Assembly: GCA_015680685.1 (NCBI GenBank)
Contig: MNCI01027262.1
Coordinates: 1,256,255 to 1,320,254 of the forward strand
Length of the DNA stretch: 64,000 nt
Reading direction: 5' to 3'
Origin: Gnetum montanum
Taxonomy: Eukaryota > Streptophyta > Gnetopsida > Gnetales > Gnetaceae
The notes beneath the pieces were generated by a model. It made no database searches. It was not told where the DNA came from and was given only the letters and a program-made list of their open reading frames with translations. Positions 1 through 11,318 of this stretch are shown here, one piece after another (position 1 is the stretch's first letter; each line of letters starts with the position of its first letter). The position numbers and the translations under genes are program-made.

Positions 1-735
1 GCACTCATGGTTTTCTTGTCTCTTTGGAGTTGTGTTTGCAGGATGACGCTCGGAAGTTCTCGTACGAGAGCGCGTTTCACCATAAGTAGCAAGATGAGGC
101 AATGTCCATTTGTTCACCTGGCAAGACTAAATCGAACCGTTAACCCGCATATTCCCGTTCCCCGAAAGCCCACTATCTGTCTACCAAACCACTGCACACT
201 GCGAAATGCTACAGCAGTCGTAACACATAGAACACAAGATTCGCACGTGAGTACAAGTTCAAAAAAAAAAATCATGTCAAACGCAATCAAGAAACTGCCT
301 ATCGCATGGCTTTGGCTCTACGCTAACGGTTTCCCCAAAGAAGGGAGCTGTTCCTCCAAAGAATGCAAAACATCACCCCGTGGCTTTGGTAGTGACAACT
401 GGTTCTCTTGAAAAACCACCAAGAGCACCGTTCCACCAAAGGACGCACATCGCACGCTTGAGTTCCAAGTCGGCTGAAAGATGGCTATCGACAAGGACCG
501 GCATGCTGCACACCTGAGCACCCTACTCTCCGAGCATGGTCTCTCGGGCAACGACCGATCCCCACGATCCCTTCCTTCCTGCCAGTTTCCACTCTCACCC
601 TTTCAACCCCATTTACCACTGAACACGGTATGATGAGGTCTGGTCAGGTGACAGGGGACAAGGCTTTTATCGCGCTGCTCGTGGTGTTTTGCGCTTCTTT
701 GTCGACGCTTCTCGGGTCGATTCCTCCAAGCGTCA
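1..735 (+). mobile_element. 3' internal part of LTR retroelement A (cut by window edge)
   Basis: This stretch precedes a polypurine tract and an LTR, so it is the 3' untranslated end of a + strand LTR retrotransposon whose coding part lies outside the window. About 70 bases before the tract resemble the equivalent part of the 17.8-kb Tat/Ogre-like element (both share TTCTTTGTCGACG), which places the two in the same broad lineage. The short open frames here show no recognisable domain and I treat them as chance. Confidence 0.55.
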
Positions 736-750
736 ACAAAGAGGGGCCAA
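736..750 (+). promoter_or_regulatory. Polypurine tract of element A
   Basis: The purine run AAAGAGGGG directly precedes the LTR start TGAAACACC. The same tract and LTR start occur on the minus strand at the 3' LTR of the Tat/Ogre-like element (22936-22950). In LTR retrotransposons this tract primes plus-strand DNA synthesis, and its position shows that the LTR to its right is a 3' LTR. Confidence 0.75.
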
Positions 751-779
751 TGAAACACCACAAAAAAATCCTTTAAGTG

Positions 780-1135
780 TTGTGCCAGCGTCTACGCCCA
801 GCGTCTATGCCCAGCGTTCACGCCCAGCTCAGTATACACGCCCAGGTACGGCAGGGGCACACGCTCGACGATAGGATTTCCAATGGCAACATGAAGATTA
901 CACCAAAGAGCAAGGATTGAAGCAAGTGGACATCCATCGGTCTCTACGCCCGGCGTCTACGCCCGGCGTATACTCCCAGCGTGTACGCCCGGCGTATACG
1001 CCCAGTGTGTACGCCCAGCATACACGCCAGCTTGTAAATGTTTACGCTCAACGTATACGCCCAGCGTGTACGCCCAGCGTGTACGCCCAGCGTACATGCC
1101 AGCTTGTAATGTATACGCCCAGCATGTACCGAGTT
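780..1135 (+). repeat. 13-bp tandem motif array in U3 of element A
   Basis: Degenerate tandem copies of a 13-bp unit, roughly CGTGTACGCCCAG, occur about a dozen times, with two copies of the longer variant ending GCCAGCTTGTAA. The array lies wholly upstream of the TATA box, in the U3 enhancer position. Both strands stay open across parts of it because of the repeat, which explains several spurious short frames. Confidence 0.8.
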
Positions 1136-1203
1136 TCTAAATTGTAACGCCCGGTCTATACGCCACGTGTCCCCCCATCCGCTTTTCCCGGTAACCCTAC
1201 CCC

Positions 1204-1211
1204 TATAAATA
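1204..1211 (+). promoter_or_regulatory. TATA box of element A LTR
   Basis: CTATAAATAG lies just after the motif array, in the orientation of the element. The start of R is expected about 30 bases downstream. The position parallels the TATA boxes of the other LTRs in this window. Confidence 0.6.
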
Positions 1212-2036
1212 GCCCAATTTTCCACGTTCACCAGGTCCGCAAAAATTTACCAGAGCCGACCCAGAGCAATTACGCTGCTGAAACCCTCACACGCTCACGC
1301 TTACGCTGAAAGCCCTGCACGCTGCACGCTGAGCACAGTCCGCGCTTCGCCCACCGTGTCTGCCAGCTGCATCCCTCTGTCCACCGGGGCTTTACGTCCG
1401 CCTTGTGTCCCTACACAACTGCGTTAGACCGGTGCACAACATTTTAACTCTATAATCCATTGTTTACATTTATTGCAAGTTCTTTTATAGTTTTACGTTG
1501 ATTTGGCGCACGCCTCGTTTACGCCGGTTTGCGTTCGCGCTCCGCGCTCGGTTCACGTCCGAAGATGACCACTGTTTACGCTTGCTGTGAGCTCTTTCTC
1601 AATTTTACGTCAATTTGGCACACTCCTCGTTCATGCCCGCTTGCATTTTCGCTCCGTCTTCGTTTGTGTACGCCCAATGTTCACGTCGTCTGCCTGCTTA
1701 CGCCCTACATCCATTCACTGTTTACGCTATCACGCCTGTACGCTCACGCTGTGCTCATTTCTGTTTATGCTGTCACGCCCGTACGCTCACGCTGTGCTGT
1801 TTACGCCGTGCACGCCTGATTCATTGCTTACACCCTGTTTACGTATAACCCAGCGTATAACGCTTCGGCGGCGCTCGGGGAAGTCCTTGTTTGATCCGCG
1901 TGCGGACCATTCAAGGCACTCTGCCTTCGCCCACTCCAGCTCGCCCTCAAGCGGAGGCAGGGTCAACTGTGCTCGCCCGCATCTCTTTCGGTGTTCGTCA
2001 CGTTCCAGCCTTGCACCGACGATTTCGGTCGGCACA

Positions 2037-4260
2037 ATGTACTCTTCTAGTTTCTTGATCTATAGGTATTTATTTTTCACTTCCACTTGGTGCACTAGGG
2101 CATAACTCTCCAAAATGGATTTCCAATCATGATTCAGTGCTGAAATAATGCTAATTCTAGCTTTTATCATCTGGATCTCTTTTTTGTTGATCTACTTGTA
2201 CATGCCCACCTAATCACAGAAGTGTTTCTTAAGCCTTTCATCTTTCTTTGCCTCATTTTTCCTTGCACTTATTTCAATAGCTAATTTTTTATGGATGGCA
2301 CATACCACCTCCATAGAGAGGATTTCATTTTCTCTTATGACGTAGCTCATGTCTTAGTTGACCCTCACCAGTTGTTCCCTTAACTAGTGGATGCTCTCCT
2401 CTAAAATGTTTTTTTGCTTTCTATAGTGATCAACCTCATGTTATTAGTGCTAATTTGTTTATTTTCTTCCTGTAGTGTGGTAAGTGCCCTAACATGAGCA
2501 TATGTTTGTGCTTCAACTATTAAGGCATTTCATACAGCTTTCTCCTTCTTAGTTGCTAGTTGTTGATTTTGCTTGATCAAGTGATTTATCTACTCTATTC
2601 TAAATTATTCTATCTATTCCAATGTAATGAATTGAGTTGGATCCCTTTGTTTAGCTCTCAAGGTTGCAAGCTCTTCTTGTAAGCTCAGAATTTCATTTTC
2701 TACATGCTATGCCCTTGTCTCTACCATGACCACTTTTCCTTTGGTGGTGATGAGCTCAGACTGTACTACAATGACATCACTAGTGATGTTGAAAAGTGTT
2801 GTCATGAGTTACCCAGTCTGCAATAGTTTATCGAGCACATCCTCATGATTAGTAAGAATCATTGAGATTCTAGCTAACAATTGAACATCTTTGGCTATAG
2901 TTAGATTAGTTGGTGGTATAATAGGTATATTGAAAGATTGTTTGATTTGATCGAAGATCACCTCTACTACTCCCACTACACCTTGGTGCTACATTACGAC
3001 TATTGTGCCTCCCTCTCTGGTCTCTAGCACCACTTGGAATGATGTAGCATTCTCATAGAGCTATTGTGACCATTGTGCCTCTTCTCCTAACCGTAATGAG
3101 ATTTGTCCACTTGTTGAATCTACTGAAACTATGGACCTAATAACACTATCAATAAATCTATAAATATTAGCTTCCTCCATTGTTCCTCAGTTGATTATTT
3201 CTACAATTTGTTACATGTGACTCATCAACAATCTATAATCTTACAACGATGACAGTGGAACTTACTATTATTATTGTTCTTGTTGTGTCTATTGTTACTC
3301 TTATTATTGGCTACTAGGCCCTACTTACTGTTGTTTTTGCTACTATTGTTGTTGCTCCTATTCTTATTCTTGTTCCTACTCCTCACCATGGTCTTTCCTT
3401 TGTGGTGCTAATTTGAGCAACTTAGCATATGAAGCATTTTGTGCCCTCCTAGGAACATCATTGGTGTATCCTAGGATTTTGGCTCACTTGCACAACTTCT
3501 TGATAAGGCAAGGAAATGGAAGTGTTGGTTTCCCTGCCTTTCTCTCTCCAAACCACTTTGGATTTCCATAAAATAGAGTTGTGCAAGGTTGGCATTGTGT
3601 TTTCCCATTAAGATCGCACTTCCTCTAGCTACATAACTTGATAGTCGATTGAGTCTTTTTGTTGGGAACAAGTGATTAGTGCCAATTTTGAAGTATATTC
3701 TTTCTTCCAAAGTTAGTTCATTATAGCCCTTATCGTCTTTGCCATAAGCCCTTTTTAGCCATAGTTTTCTAGTTTTAGGATCAGATTAGGTGGATAGATG
3801 TGCTACCCTTGCCCCTTCATTTGGTATATTCAGAGCTTTTGTAATTACCTTAATCGAGAATGAAATTAAGATTCCTTCAATGTTGACTATAGTTCCTTCT
3901 TTCTTGTTGTGCCAAAATTGATAAGTCTCTCCAATGTATCATTCAGCATTCTATGACATTGTTGGCCATATTGGTGATACTTGCAATTGTGTCCTTACTG
4001 CTTCAGAAATGAATTCCATGAACAGGCCAAAGTTCATCTCTACAATGACTATGGTTGAAATGGATCTTTATTGGATGGCTTGGAGGAAGTCTTGTGACAA
4101 CATGAGGCATTGTAGTAACACTTGTGGTTCTTCTAGCTCTCCTTGGACCGATTGTCCCATAGTAGGAGTTTCTTGATGAATGTTAAATGATTGGGCCTCC
4201 TACTCCTCATGTTCTAATTCTTATTCTTTAGTTCGACCTCTTCCTTGGCCTCTTGGTTGT
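2037..4260 (-). pseudogene. Decayed accessory retroelement gene: globular domain plus coiled coil
   Basis: Read leftwards from about 4260, translation through stops gives a hydrophilic Arg/Gly/Gln-rich start, then a globular part (around 3890-3800, with the phrase ISFSIKVITKALNIPNEG, and the longest open piece at 3471-3710). An Asn/Lys-rich low-complexity linker follows (3240-3370), then more than 200 residues of heptad-like Glu/Lys/Leu coiled coil (about 2750-2040). The ALNIPNEG phrase resembles the LLGIP-type motif of the uncharacterised 'putative plant transposon protein' family; this is recollection, not a search. Most internal stops are TAG or TAA where Gln is expected in the coiled coil, for example between 2580 and 2720. 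At least one frameshift is present near 2420. The coding sequence stops abruptly at the LTR of element A, which probably inserted into it. It lies downstream of a same-strand gag-protease and may belong to that element. Confidence 0.45.
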
Positions 4261-6309
4261 TTGTTTGCTCCTAAGGGGTCCTCCTTATGCTCCTCTCTTT
4301 GGGACCATCTATAATCATTAAGGAATTAGGATTCATTAGCAGGTGTTCTCTAATTTTTATAACTCCCTTCCTTTTTCATACTTTTAATTAGATCAAATTC
4401 TTAGTTCCTAGGATTGTAGAGTTAGAAAATTTTTGCAAAATGTTATCCCATAAGTGTTAATTCCATTATAACCCCTTACAATTTTTCATTTTGTTCTTAT
4501 ATATGGCTCATATTTATGGTTATGATTCCTTAAGAATATTATTTGGGTGTTCTAGCATTAATATGTTCAATAATTCCTTAAAAATTTTAACTTTCACTTC
4601 ATGCTTACCCTTAAAAATACCTTTCAAGCATTAGAATGTTTCAAAAAATTGGCTTAGATTTTCCTCACTAAGATAAGCACTCCATGATCAAATAGGTTCA
4701 AAAAGCACAAAAATTGAAGTAATAATGGTCAAGTTAGGACTTGGGAAACCTAGGAGGTCAAAGCTTAGATCAAAGAAGAAAATTTGAAAAACTCTCCCTT
4801 GTGTCAAATGAAAAATGATGAAAATTTTTTCCAAGTGTCTACCTATATATAGATTTTATGGAACCTGATATTGAGGACCTGACATCAAGGATCTAATATC
4901 GATGCGGACCCAATATTAGAGCCCTATAAATTTCACTTTTCATGAAGGTTTAATGGGAAAATTGATTCTATTGAATGTTTGGAAGGTTTTAAGATTTCTT
5001 AGAGGGTTTGAATGATAGGAATATGCATATTTTTTGTCAAAACTCTATTATTGGAAGTTCATAGTAAAGGAATCTTGGGCTATGAAAATTCATCAAACAG
5101 GTAAGAAGGGTAATGAATTCATATTTTTAGAATGGATAATGTGAATGATTTGAAAAGTGTTTATTGATGTTTGGAAGGGTCAAGATGATGTGAAATTGTT
5201 TGGCAGGTATAAGTTACAATAGTTATACAAGTGGATCCTCCCCAAAGAAAACTATAGCCCTTAATGCCCTTGTATAACCATGCCTAGAAGTGTCCTTAGG
5301 CACTTAAGGAGTTGAATGTAACATATACCTATTTAGCAAAAACACACATGTTAGTACATCAAATTGGGAAAATAACAATATGTTACACAAAATCACAATT
5401 TATAACTATTAAAACAGTGAGATGAGATGGACTTAGAAGGGATTCCAAAAATTAGAACGTGAGGTATCTTACCATAGGCATAATGAATTCTTGTGTTTTA
5501 TTAGTGGTTAAAGTAATCACTAGCTTTTTTATCCAAGATTCAAACCAAGTCTAGACCACATTCCAGTGACATCACATCGTTTCATCTCTTGGACTTACAA
5601 TCATAAGATTGTCAATGTTGCAAGGAATATTGTCACTTGGCGGATTGTCCAAGGGATGAGTTTTATTCATAGCACTTTATTTTATTTTTAGATTTATAAG
5701 AAGCCACCTACCTTCAATCATTGCTAACATGTCTTTCTAGTGGAACCCTCAAAAATTTATTCTATGCTCTTTTATTTTTATCTATGACAACCATTTACGG
5801 TAGCACTTATTTTACTCTTACTCCCATTTTTGTTAGATCTACAAGGATATAATACAACTTTAGCAATATGATAAAACTCAAAAGAGTGATCCAAAAGCAT
5901 CCACAAGTCCCCTTGATGTCACATCCTTTACATTCCCTCTTGGTTCTTCACTTTTTCAATCTAATGGAAAAGAATATCATTATGGCCATGGTAAGAACCT
6001 CTTATTAATGGAATGGATGGATGGATGATGTGGGCACACTATTCGAGTAATCAATTCCTCTATTCCTGATAACATACAAAAATCTTCACCTGATTGGACT
6101 ACATCTTGTCTTTATTTGTAATGTGTCTTATTAACGATCAAAAATCATGTGAAAAGGGTTTGAAAACAAAGTATGAAAAAAATGAAAATATGAATTATGA
6201 AAAGGTATAAAGAATTAAAAGTCTTAAAGAATGGGAAAAATTGTATCAAATAATTAGGAAAAGTAAAAAGAATTGTAAAAAAAAAAATATGAAAAAGCAT
6301 TATTAATTC
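4261..6309. other. AT-rich sequence without recognisable genes
   Basis: I see no coding stretch with recognisable domains on either strand. Poly-A/T runs and a few degenerate words occur. By position it may be the 3' untranslated part of the minus-strand gag-protease element to its right, but no LTR was found. Confidence 0.4.
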
Positions 6310-7379
6310 CTGAATCACGATAAGGCATCTCCCCCATGACTAAACTCATGGGTGAGTGTTCAAAAGATGCTCCCTAGATCTTTTAAATTATACACTCTAA
6401 GTGGTTCATGTATCGTCTTTATTGATTTAACTTTTTGATTAACATCCTAGATGATCTTAATGGTAGTTAACTTTTTATCATCTAAACCCTTCTTTTCTTT
6501 TCCTTTTGATTTATGATTATGAGTTATTAATTGCATGTTTAGGTCCTTAGTTGGAGTAATCTTCTTAGATTGAGAATTAGTAAGTGGTTTAGATGTTTTC
6601 ATGCATGTTTTAGATTATTGTTGGTTCTTAGTTAGTGATCACATGGTGTCTTTTGGTTTAGTTACCCCTCCTCTTTCTTGTTTGCACACTTGTTCTTAAT
6701 ACTTGTGGATTGGTGTGATGACTATGTTAACATTCTGAAGTGTCAGTCCATGAATGCACCCTTTATTTTCAGCAGTAATGCATGGCATTTGCTACATTTT
6801 TATGGCTCCATGCATATCTTCCTTAGAGATTTCAATAGATAAATCTCTCATATTTAACTTAGCATCAATTTTGCTAAGCCATGCTCTCCCCATGATAATT
6901 GGGAATTCCTTGTCATCGTTATTCACTTTGGTTACCAAAAAATTTGCTAAATAGGACCATCCACTAACGATGGTTACTACATTTTCTATCTATTCGAAAG
7001 AACTAGTGATAGATTGATCTACAAGCTTCAACTTGATATTGCACTTCTTCAAAGGTGGTAGGTTCCATGTTTGATATATTTTGTAAGAGATCAAATTTAC
7101 CCTGGAACCTAAGTCTAATAAAGTTTTGCATGGTAGATTTCTAGTTACTTGTAGATAAATCAGAGGAATTCTTGGATCAATTCTCTTCTTTGGGAGTAGC
7201 CCTACCTTGATCCAGCTTGTGACTATTTCTATGAGCATGACAATTTCAATGCTTGTGTTTGAAGATGATGCAAACTTGTTTTTGATAAGGGAATCTGTTG
7301 TATGAGAAGTTACTTTCAATGAAGTCCTACTTCTACCAACCTTTTCTAAACTTGTCCTCAAGAAATGATGTTTCTTCAT
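6310..7379 (-). pseudogene. Athila-like aspartic protease region of minus-strand element A'
   Basis: The minus-strand product matches the protease of element B (16697-17245) almost residue by residue: a WIKVG-LP-K lead, the LIYLQ strand, the active-site loop, then NLPPLKK, and further on the EFPIIMGRAWLS strand at about 6950-6860. The active-site triplet is Asp-Leu-Gly instead of Asp-Ser-Gly, a single C-to-T change (TCA to TTA), so it should be inactive. The homology ends near 6330 at the phrase AGTCATGGGGGAGATG (minus strand), exactly where element B also stops resembling an autonomous element. No RT, RNase H or integrase follows. Confidence 0.7.
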
Positions 7380-7399
7380 TTGGCCCTTAGTGTTGTTGG

Positions 7400-8500
7400 T
7401 AAGACCCTATATTTGTATGTTCATTACCTTTGCAGCTTTCCACGGCTATGGTTGTGATGGTAGCTCCCCTTGAATAGTAGGTGATGGAATTGTTAGTAAA
7501 GGATTAGTTGGATGTTGGCTTGGAGAATTAGCAGTTGGTGGATGCATGTGTGAGTTCAAATCCATTCTTGGTAAAATTTCTTTGTGGTATTCAATTGGAT
7601 AATATTGTGGAGTCTAAACAATTGCATTGGCTGGTGAGATTGGATGTTGGACATAGTATCCATAGGGGTTCGGTTGTTGATATGGATATTGTTGGCATGG
7701 TAGTGGCATGAACCCTGACTGGGGTTGTTGCCACTGTTGATGATATTGCTCTTGTGGCTAAGGTAATGCTTCACTAGGATAATACGTTGGTTGGAAATTC
7801 TATCGGTAGTTACCTTGAGGATAAGATAACCATTTGGGCATTTATCTTTTAACAAATTTGGAATTGAGTGCATATGCCAATGTTTCTTGTAGATGTGTTA
7901 TGACTGGACAACATCCCTTGGGATGTTGATACTAACACATAGTGTAACCTTCCTCATTTGTGGAATTGGTGTCTGAACACTCAGCTACTAGAGCAATGTT
8001 TCCTTTTTGTCCAAATGCTTTCTTATTTTTTTTATCCTTGCCTCTTTCAAAGGCTTGCTTAGTTCTTTTCTCCACTATCATTAATGCAATTGCAAATTTT
8101 TCATCCATAGAATCCCACATTTTCTCTACCTTGGTTGTGATATCATTTATAGATTTACGAATCAATATAGTCTTTTTCTAGATAGCCTGGTCCAAGGTTT
8201 CCTCCTCTTGTGTGTTGCAGACTTGTGCATCTCTCTTTCAGATTCATAAATCTCTATTGTACTCTTTAGCTGATTCCCTTTTTTTTAGCTTGTCCTCCTC
8301 TTTTGCCACTTGGTCAATTAGTCTTTGAATGTGATGGATGGTCATTTTTGATAATCTTCCATTCATTTTTCTTAATCAATGTTCCTTTTCACTTGCAATC
8401 GAGCATCAAGTTGATACTCAAGCGCACTCAACCTATAGTTCCTATCTTAACCTCTTCCATGATTTTTATTTAATGGACTTTGAGGACAATCTTCCCTACA
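7400..8500 (-). pseudogene. Athila-like gag, C-terminal half, element A'
   Basis: Homologous to the gag of elements B and C: KRESAKEYNRDL (about 8290), the helical VEKMWDSMDEK segment (8132-8100), a Lys-rich linker, HPKGCCPVITHL (about 7910), then a Gln/Pro/Tyr-rich region (7860-7560) corresponding to the PYGYYVQ part of B. Stops and frame changes are frequent. At the position where B and C carry TAG after ...ISHL, this copy reads CAA (Gln), which fixes the ancestral residue. The N-terminal half of gag could not be followed beyond about 8500. Confidence 0.65.
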
Positions 8501-9329
8501 TAAATATAACATTTAATTTTTATTTTTCTTGGATGATTTGTAGTTGGGCCTCTAAAACATGACCCCTTATCCTAAAACCTATTATGCTTTTGAGGAGTTC
8601 GACATTTCCCTGTAAGATAATTGGGTACATGGGGTGCCAGCTCATATAATCTTCATGAAACAACAAAACCATCATTTCCATTAAAATTGTTATTCTACCT
8701 TAATCTACTTTCCCATGTTGTTTCTATGCATGCTTCTCACTCCTCTATTCCTTTGAATCCACTAGATGTTAACAAACCTGAATTGCCACCCTAAACTTTG
8801 TTACGTTTCTATTTGTTGACTCACGTTGAACCTAAACCTTAAAGCTATACTAGAAAATTTGGAACTTGGTCTCCTCAATTATACCTAGAATTTCTAACAA
8901 AATATCATGGTACTTTTGGACATAATCTTCCAAAATTTTTTAACTTGTTTCAATCTTTCACAAGCCCTATTTGCTATATTTTGAAAGCCAAATTCTTCAC
9001 CAAAGCCTGTCAAAACTATTTTCATGTTTTAAGAAAATTCTTAGGAGTCCTTACATTCCCCCTTGCAAACGAAACACAACAACTTTTACTTACTATTCTT
9101 TCAGATAATAATGAAACTTTAAAAACTTCAATTTCAAAAAGATAAATATTAATCATCTTGTCATCTCATGTCCTATTATATACTTTTAATTTCTTTGCCC
9201 AAATCTTTATGGTTGACATAGTTTAAACACTTGTCTTCATTGCCAAGGCTTTCCTTAAATGATTAATTGAGCGGTCAATTGAGTTTTTAGTTTGTTTTCT
9301 TTGTTTTTTTTCTTTTTTTTAAATAGGGA
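8501..9329. other. Unassigned AT-rich stretch
   Basis: A + strand open stretch near 8860-9145 (ending with a 66-residue frame) is Phe/Leu/Thr-rich with no motif I recognise. I see no LTR terminus or primer binding site for element A' here, so the right boundary of that element is unresolved. Confidence 0.3.
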
Positions 9330-9525
9330 ATACAATTTAGGGCTAATAGCACAACCCTTACCCACACAATAAGCTAGATGTGACCCATGAATGAAAATGG
9401 TTTCATTGAAAGGCTACTCCATTACTGCCACCACCACGAAGTGCAGGTAAGAACTAAACCCACAATCTTTCAATTAAGAGATGAGTGTCCTAACCACTTA
9501 CCTTACACCCCTAAGCCTCAACAAA
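9330..9525 (-). repeat. SINE-like, tRNA-derived sequence
   Basis: On the minus strand an A-box-like GTAAGTGGTTAGGAC is followed about 35 bases later by a B-box-like GTGGGTTTAGTTC, the internal RNA polymerase III promoter layout of tRNA-derived SINEs. Both boxes are degenerate. Length and ends are uncertain. Confidence 0.35.
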
Positions 9526-9550
9526 AGACTTAAGCTCTTGAAACTAGACT

Positions 9551-9790
9551 TGTTGATTATCATACTATTAAACATGATTTTGTTGTAAGTGAAATTATGT
9601 TGAAGCAATCTTATGCTTTATGATCAAACTCATGACACATGAACATGAGGGTGTTGTTAGATATTGTTGATCATCATACTGTTAAACATAATTTTATTGT
9701 AGATGAAATTATATTGAAGCAATCTTATACTTTGTTATAGATGAAATTATATGGAAGCAATCTTATGCTTTGTGGTCAAACTCGTGGCAC
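9551..9790. repeat. Degenerate 114-bp tandem duplication
   Basis: The segment starting TGTTGATTATCATACT at 9551 recurs at 9665 (TGTTGATCATCATACT), period 114 bp. A third partial copy of its AAGCAATCTTATGCTTT part occurs near 9750. It is AT-rich and noncoding. Confidence 0.6.
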
Positions 9791-11059
9791 ACATATGAGG
9801 GTGCGTTGCAAAATGTATGCGATATCGTTCACTAAAAAGTCAAACAAGAGCTGTTGCTCAACTGTGCACTGTGTGCGCTGGTGTTCATACGTTTGAGTAG
9901 TGGACCAACGTTACGAAAATTTGCCGTGCTGATGTGCTTATACATGTTTTTGGTGAAACAAACAATGTTATTAAAATTTTCCTGGTAACCTAGTGAATAT
10001 ATTTTAAGCATTTCTTTATTATCATCACCATTGTATAGACTCAACCTTGTCCATTACTGGTAGCATTATGCGATTTCTGCATAAATATTTTGCACAACAA
10101 AGCTATGTGCGTAACCGATCAGGTTTTATAAATAATGAACATGAACTCAAGTAGCCATATTGTGAATCTTTGAAATGTTTTCTGCTTTAGGCAACGAAAG
10201 CTCACAAAACTTATCCACTTCAGTTTCTCTCATCTTTGCTAACAGTGCATTCTTTTATGTCTTAACCACTCTTTCAATCACAGTATTCTCTTTCAAAATA
10301 TGCATATGCTAAGGGGAGACTGGTTCTTCACTAACTCTTTCCTTCGTATTTGACTCTAACCACTTCCTTCACACCTAACTACTTTCATATAAAAATTTGA
10401 TAGGCCTTCCACTTGTACCAAAGCTTGGCTCTAGTGCCTAGGGTTATGGTACTACCCTAATAAACATAGCACACTCAAAGTCCTTAGAAATACTGCTAGA
10501 TAAGGGCTTAAAGGCAAACTTAAGGGTGGACTACACCTCAACAATCAAGTAATGCAATCACATCAAGGGTCATGTAACCCAAGTTAGTCTAAATGTTACT
10601 AATATAATAACCATGCTAAAAATAATTACACAAGGGACTAGCCCACTTGCCCATGATACTAACATAGACAAATGCCATATAAAACTTAAGCAAACATTAA
10701 TACTTAAGCTATTTATGATGTGTCATTAAAACTACATGCATGTAGCCCTGACCCTCTTCTTCGAAGAGTAGGGAAGGTGCCTAAATTAGAAGCCTTAGTC
10801 TTGATTCCCTACATACTCTTACAGTGCAATATGCAAGGAATCAAGGTTGTGTAATTCTCAAAGAGTGTGATAGTTAGGTTTGCATAGAATCTAAGATGGA
10901 TCTTCATGCTTTATCTAGTCCCAATTATGGAGGGAAGTGACATTTGGACCACTAATAAAGTATACTCTCTTACACTAAGAGTGTAGTTCATCTAATAATC
11001 TAAGCCGATGGAAGAAAAATTCTTGTAGGAAAACCAATATAATAAAGATAAGGATCATT
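9791..11059. other. Intergenic sequence, nothing recognised
   Basis: No coding frame with a recognisable domain and no clear repeat boundary on either strand. The longest frame (9832-10044, minus) has no features. Confidence 0.4.
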
Positions 11060-11215
11060 ACCTTGAGGCATAGTGCTCATCCTACTAGGTGGGGTCCTTT
11101 GAGGGAAACTTTATAAGTCAGCATTACCTATTATAATTAAACCCATGACTTAGAGCTTTCAAATCAAGGGTCTTACCACCAAGCTAACACCTCATTATTA
11201 AAAACAATACAATAA
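11060..11215 (-). repeat. SINE-like, tRNA-derived sequence (family 1)
   Basis: The minus strand reads GGTGTTAGCTTGGTGGTAAGA (A-box-like), then about 25 bases later AGTCATGGGTTTAATTA (B-box-like). The same head, GAGGTGTTAGC..GTGG and TCATG.GTT.AATT, occurs at 61800-61945, so these are two copies of one SINE family. Confidence 0.45.
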
Positions 11216-11302
11216 AGGTAAATGAATAAAAAAATTTAATTTTCGTAAAGTAAAAAAATTATTCCACTTTCATAGTTTTATTCCAAAATGATGTATGGTG
11301 TT

Positions 11303-11318
11303 CCATATTTACTTTCTT
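11303..11318 (+). repeat. Left target-site duplication of the LINE
   Basis: CCATATTTACTTTCTT occurs here directly before LINE sequence and again at 39889-39904 directly after the LINE 3' end, a perfect 16-bp match 28.6 kb apart. This is the size expected of a target-primed L1-type insertion. Confidence 0.85.

Larger units (their letters stand above)
751..2036 (+). mobile_element. 3' LTR of element A
   Basis: The 1286-bp LTR starts TGAAACACC and ends GGCACA, the canonical TG...CA. Its last 35 bases resemble the end of the Tat/Ogre-like LTR (both have a GACG/GTCGG-rich tail). It carries an upstream array of 13-bp motifs, a TATA box at 1204 and a GC-rich leader with many ACGCT/TACGC words down to about 1860. 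The 5' partner LTR is outside the window, so a target duplication cannot be checked. It appears to have inserted into the minus-strand coiled-coil gene to its right. Confidence 0.7.

Noticed and set aside
731-750. Purine-rich sequence next to the first LTR read on the minus strand as a primer binding site (TGGCCCCTC...)
   Set aside because: The same sequence precedes the 3' LTR of the Tat/Ogre-like element whose orientation is fixed by gag and pol, so it is the polypurine tract.
944-1231. 95-residue minus frame and overlapping + frames rich in TPSVYAQ-like repeats
   Set aside because: They are by-products of the 13-bp array in U3; the repeated residues come from the DNA repeat.
1529-2105. 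Overlapping frames up to 172 residues in the LTR leader
   Set aside because: All lie inside the LTR, overlap each other and have Cys/Arg/Ser-rich composition from ACGCT words.
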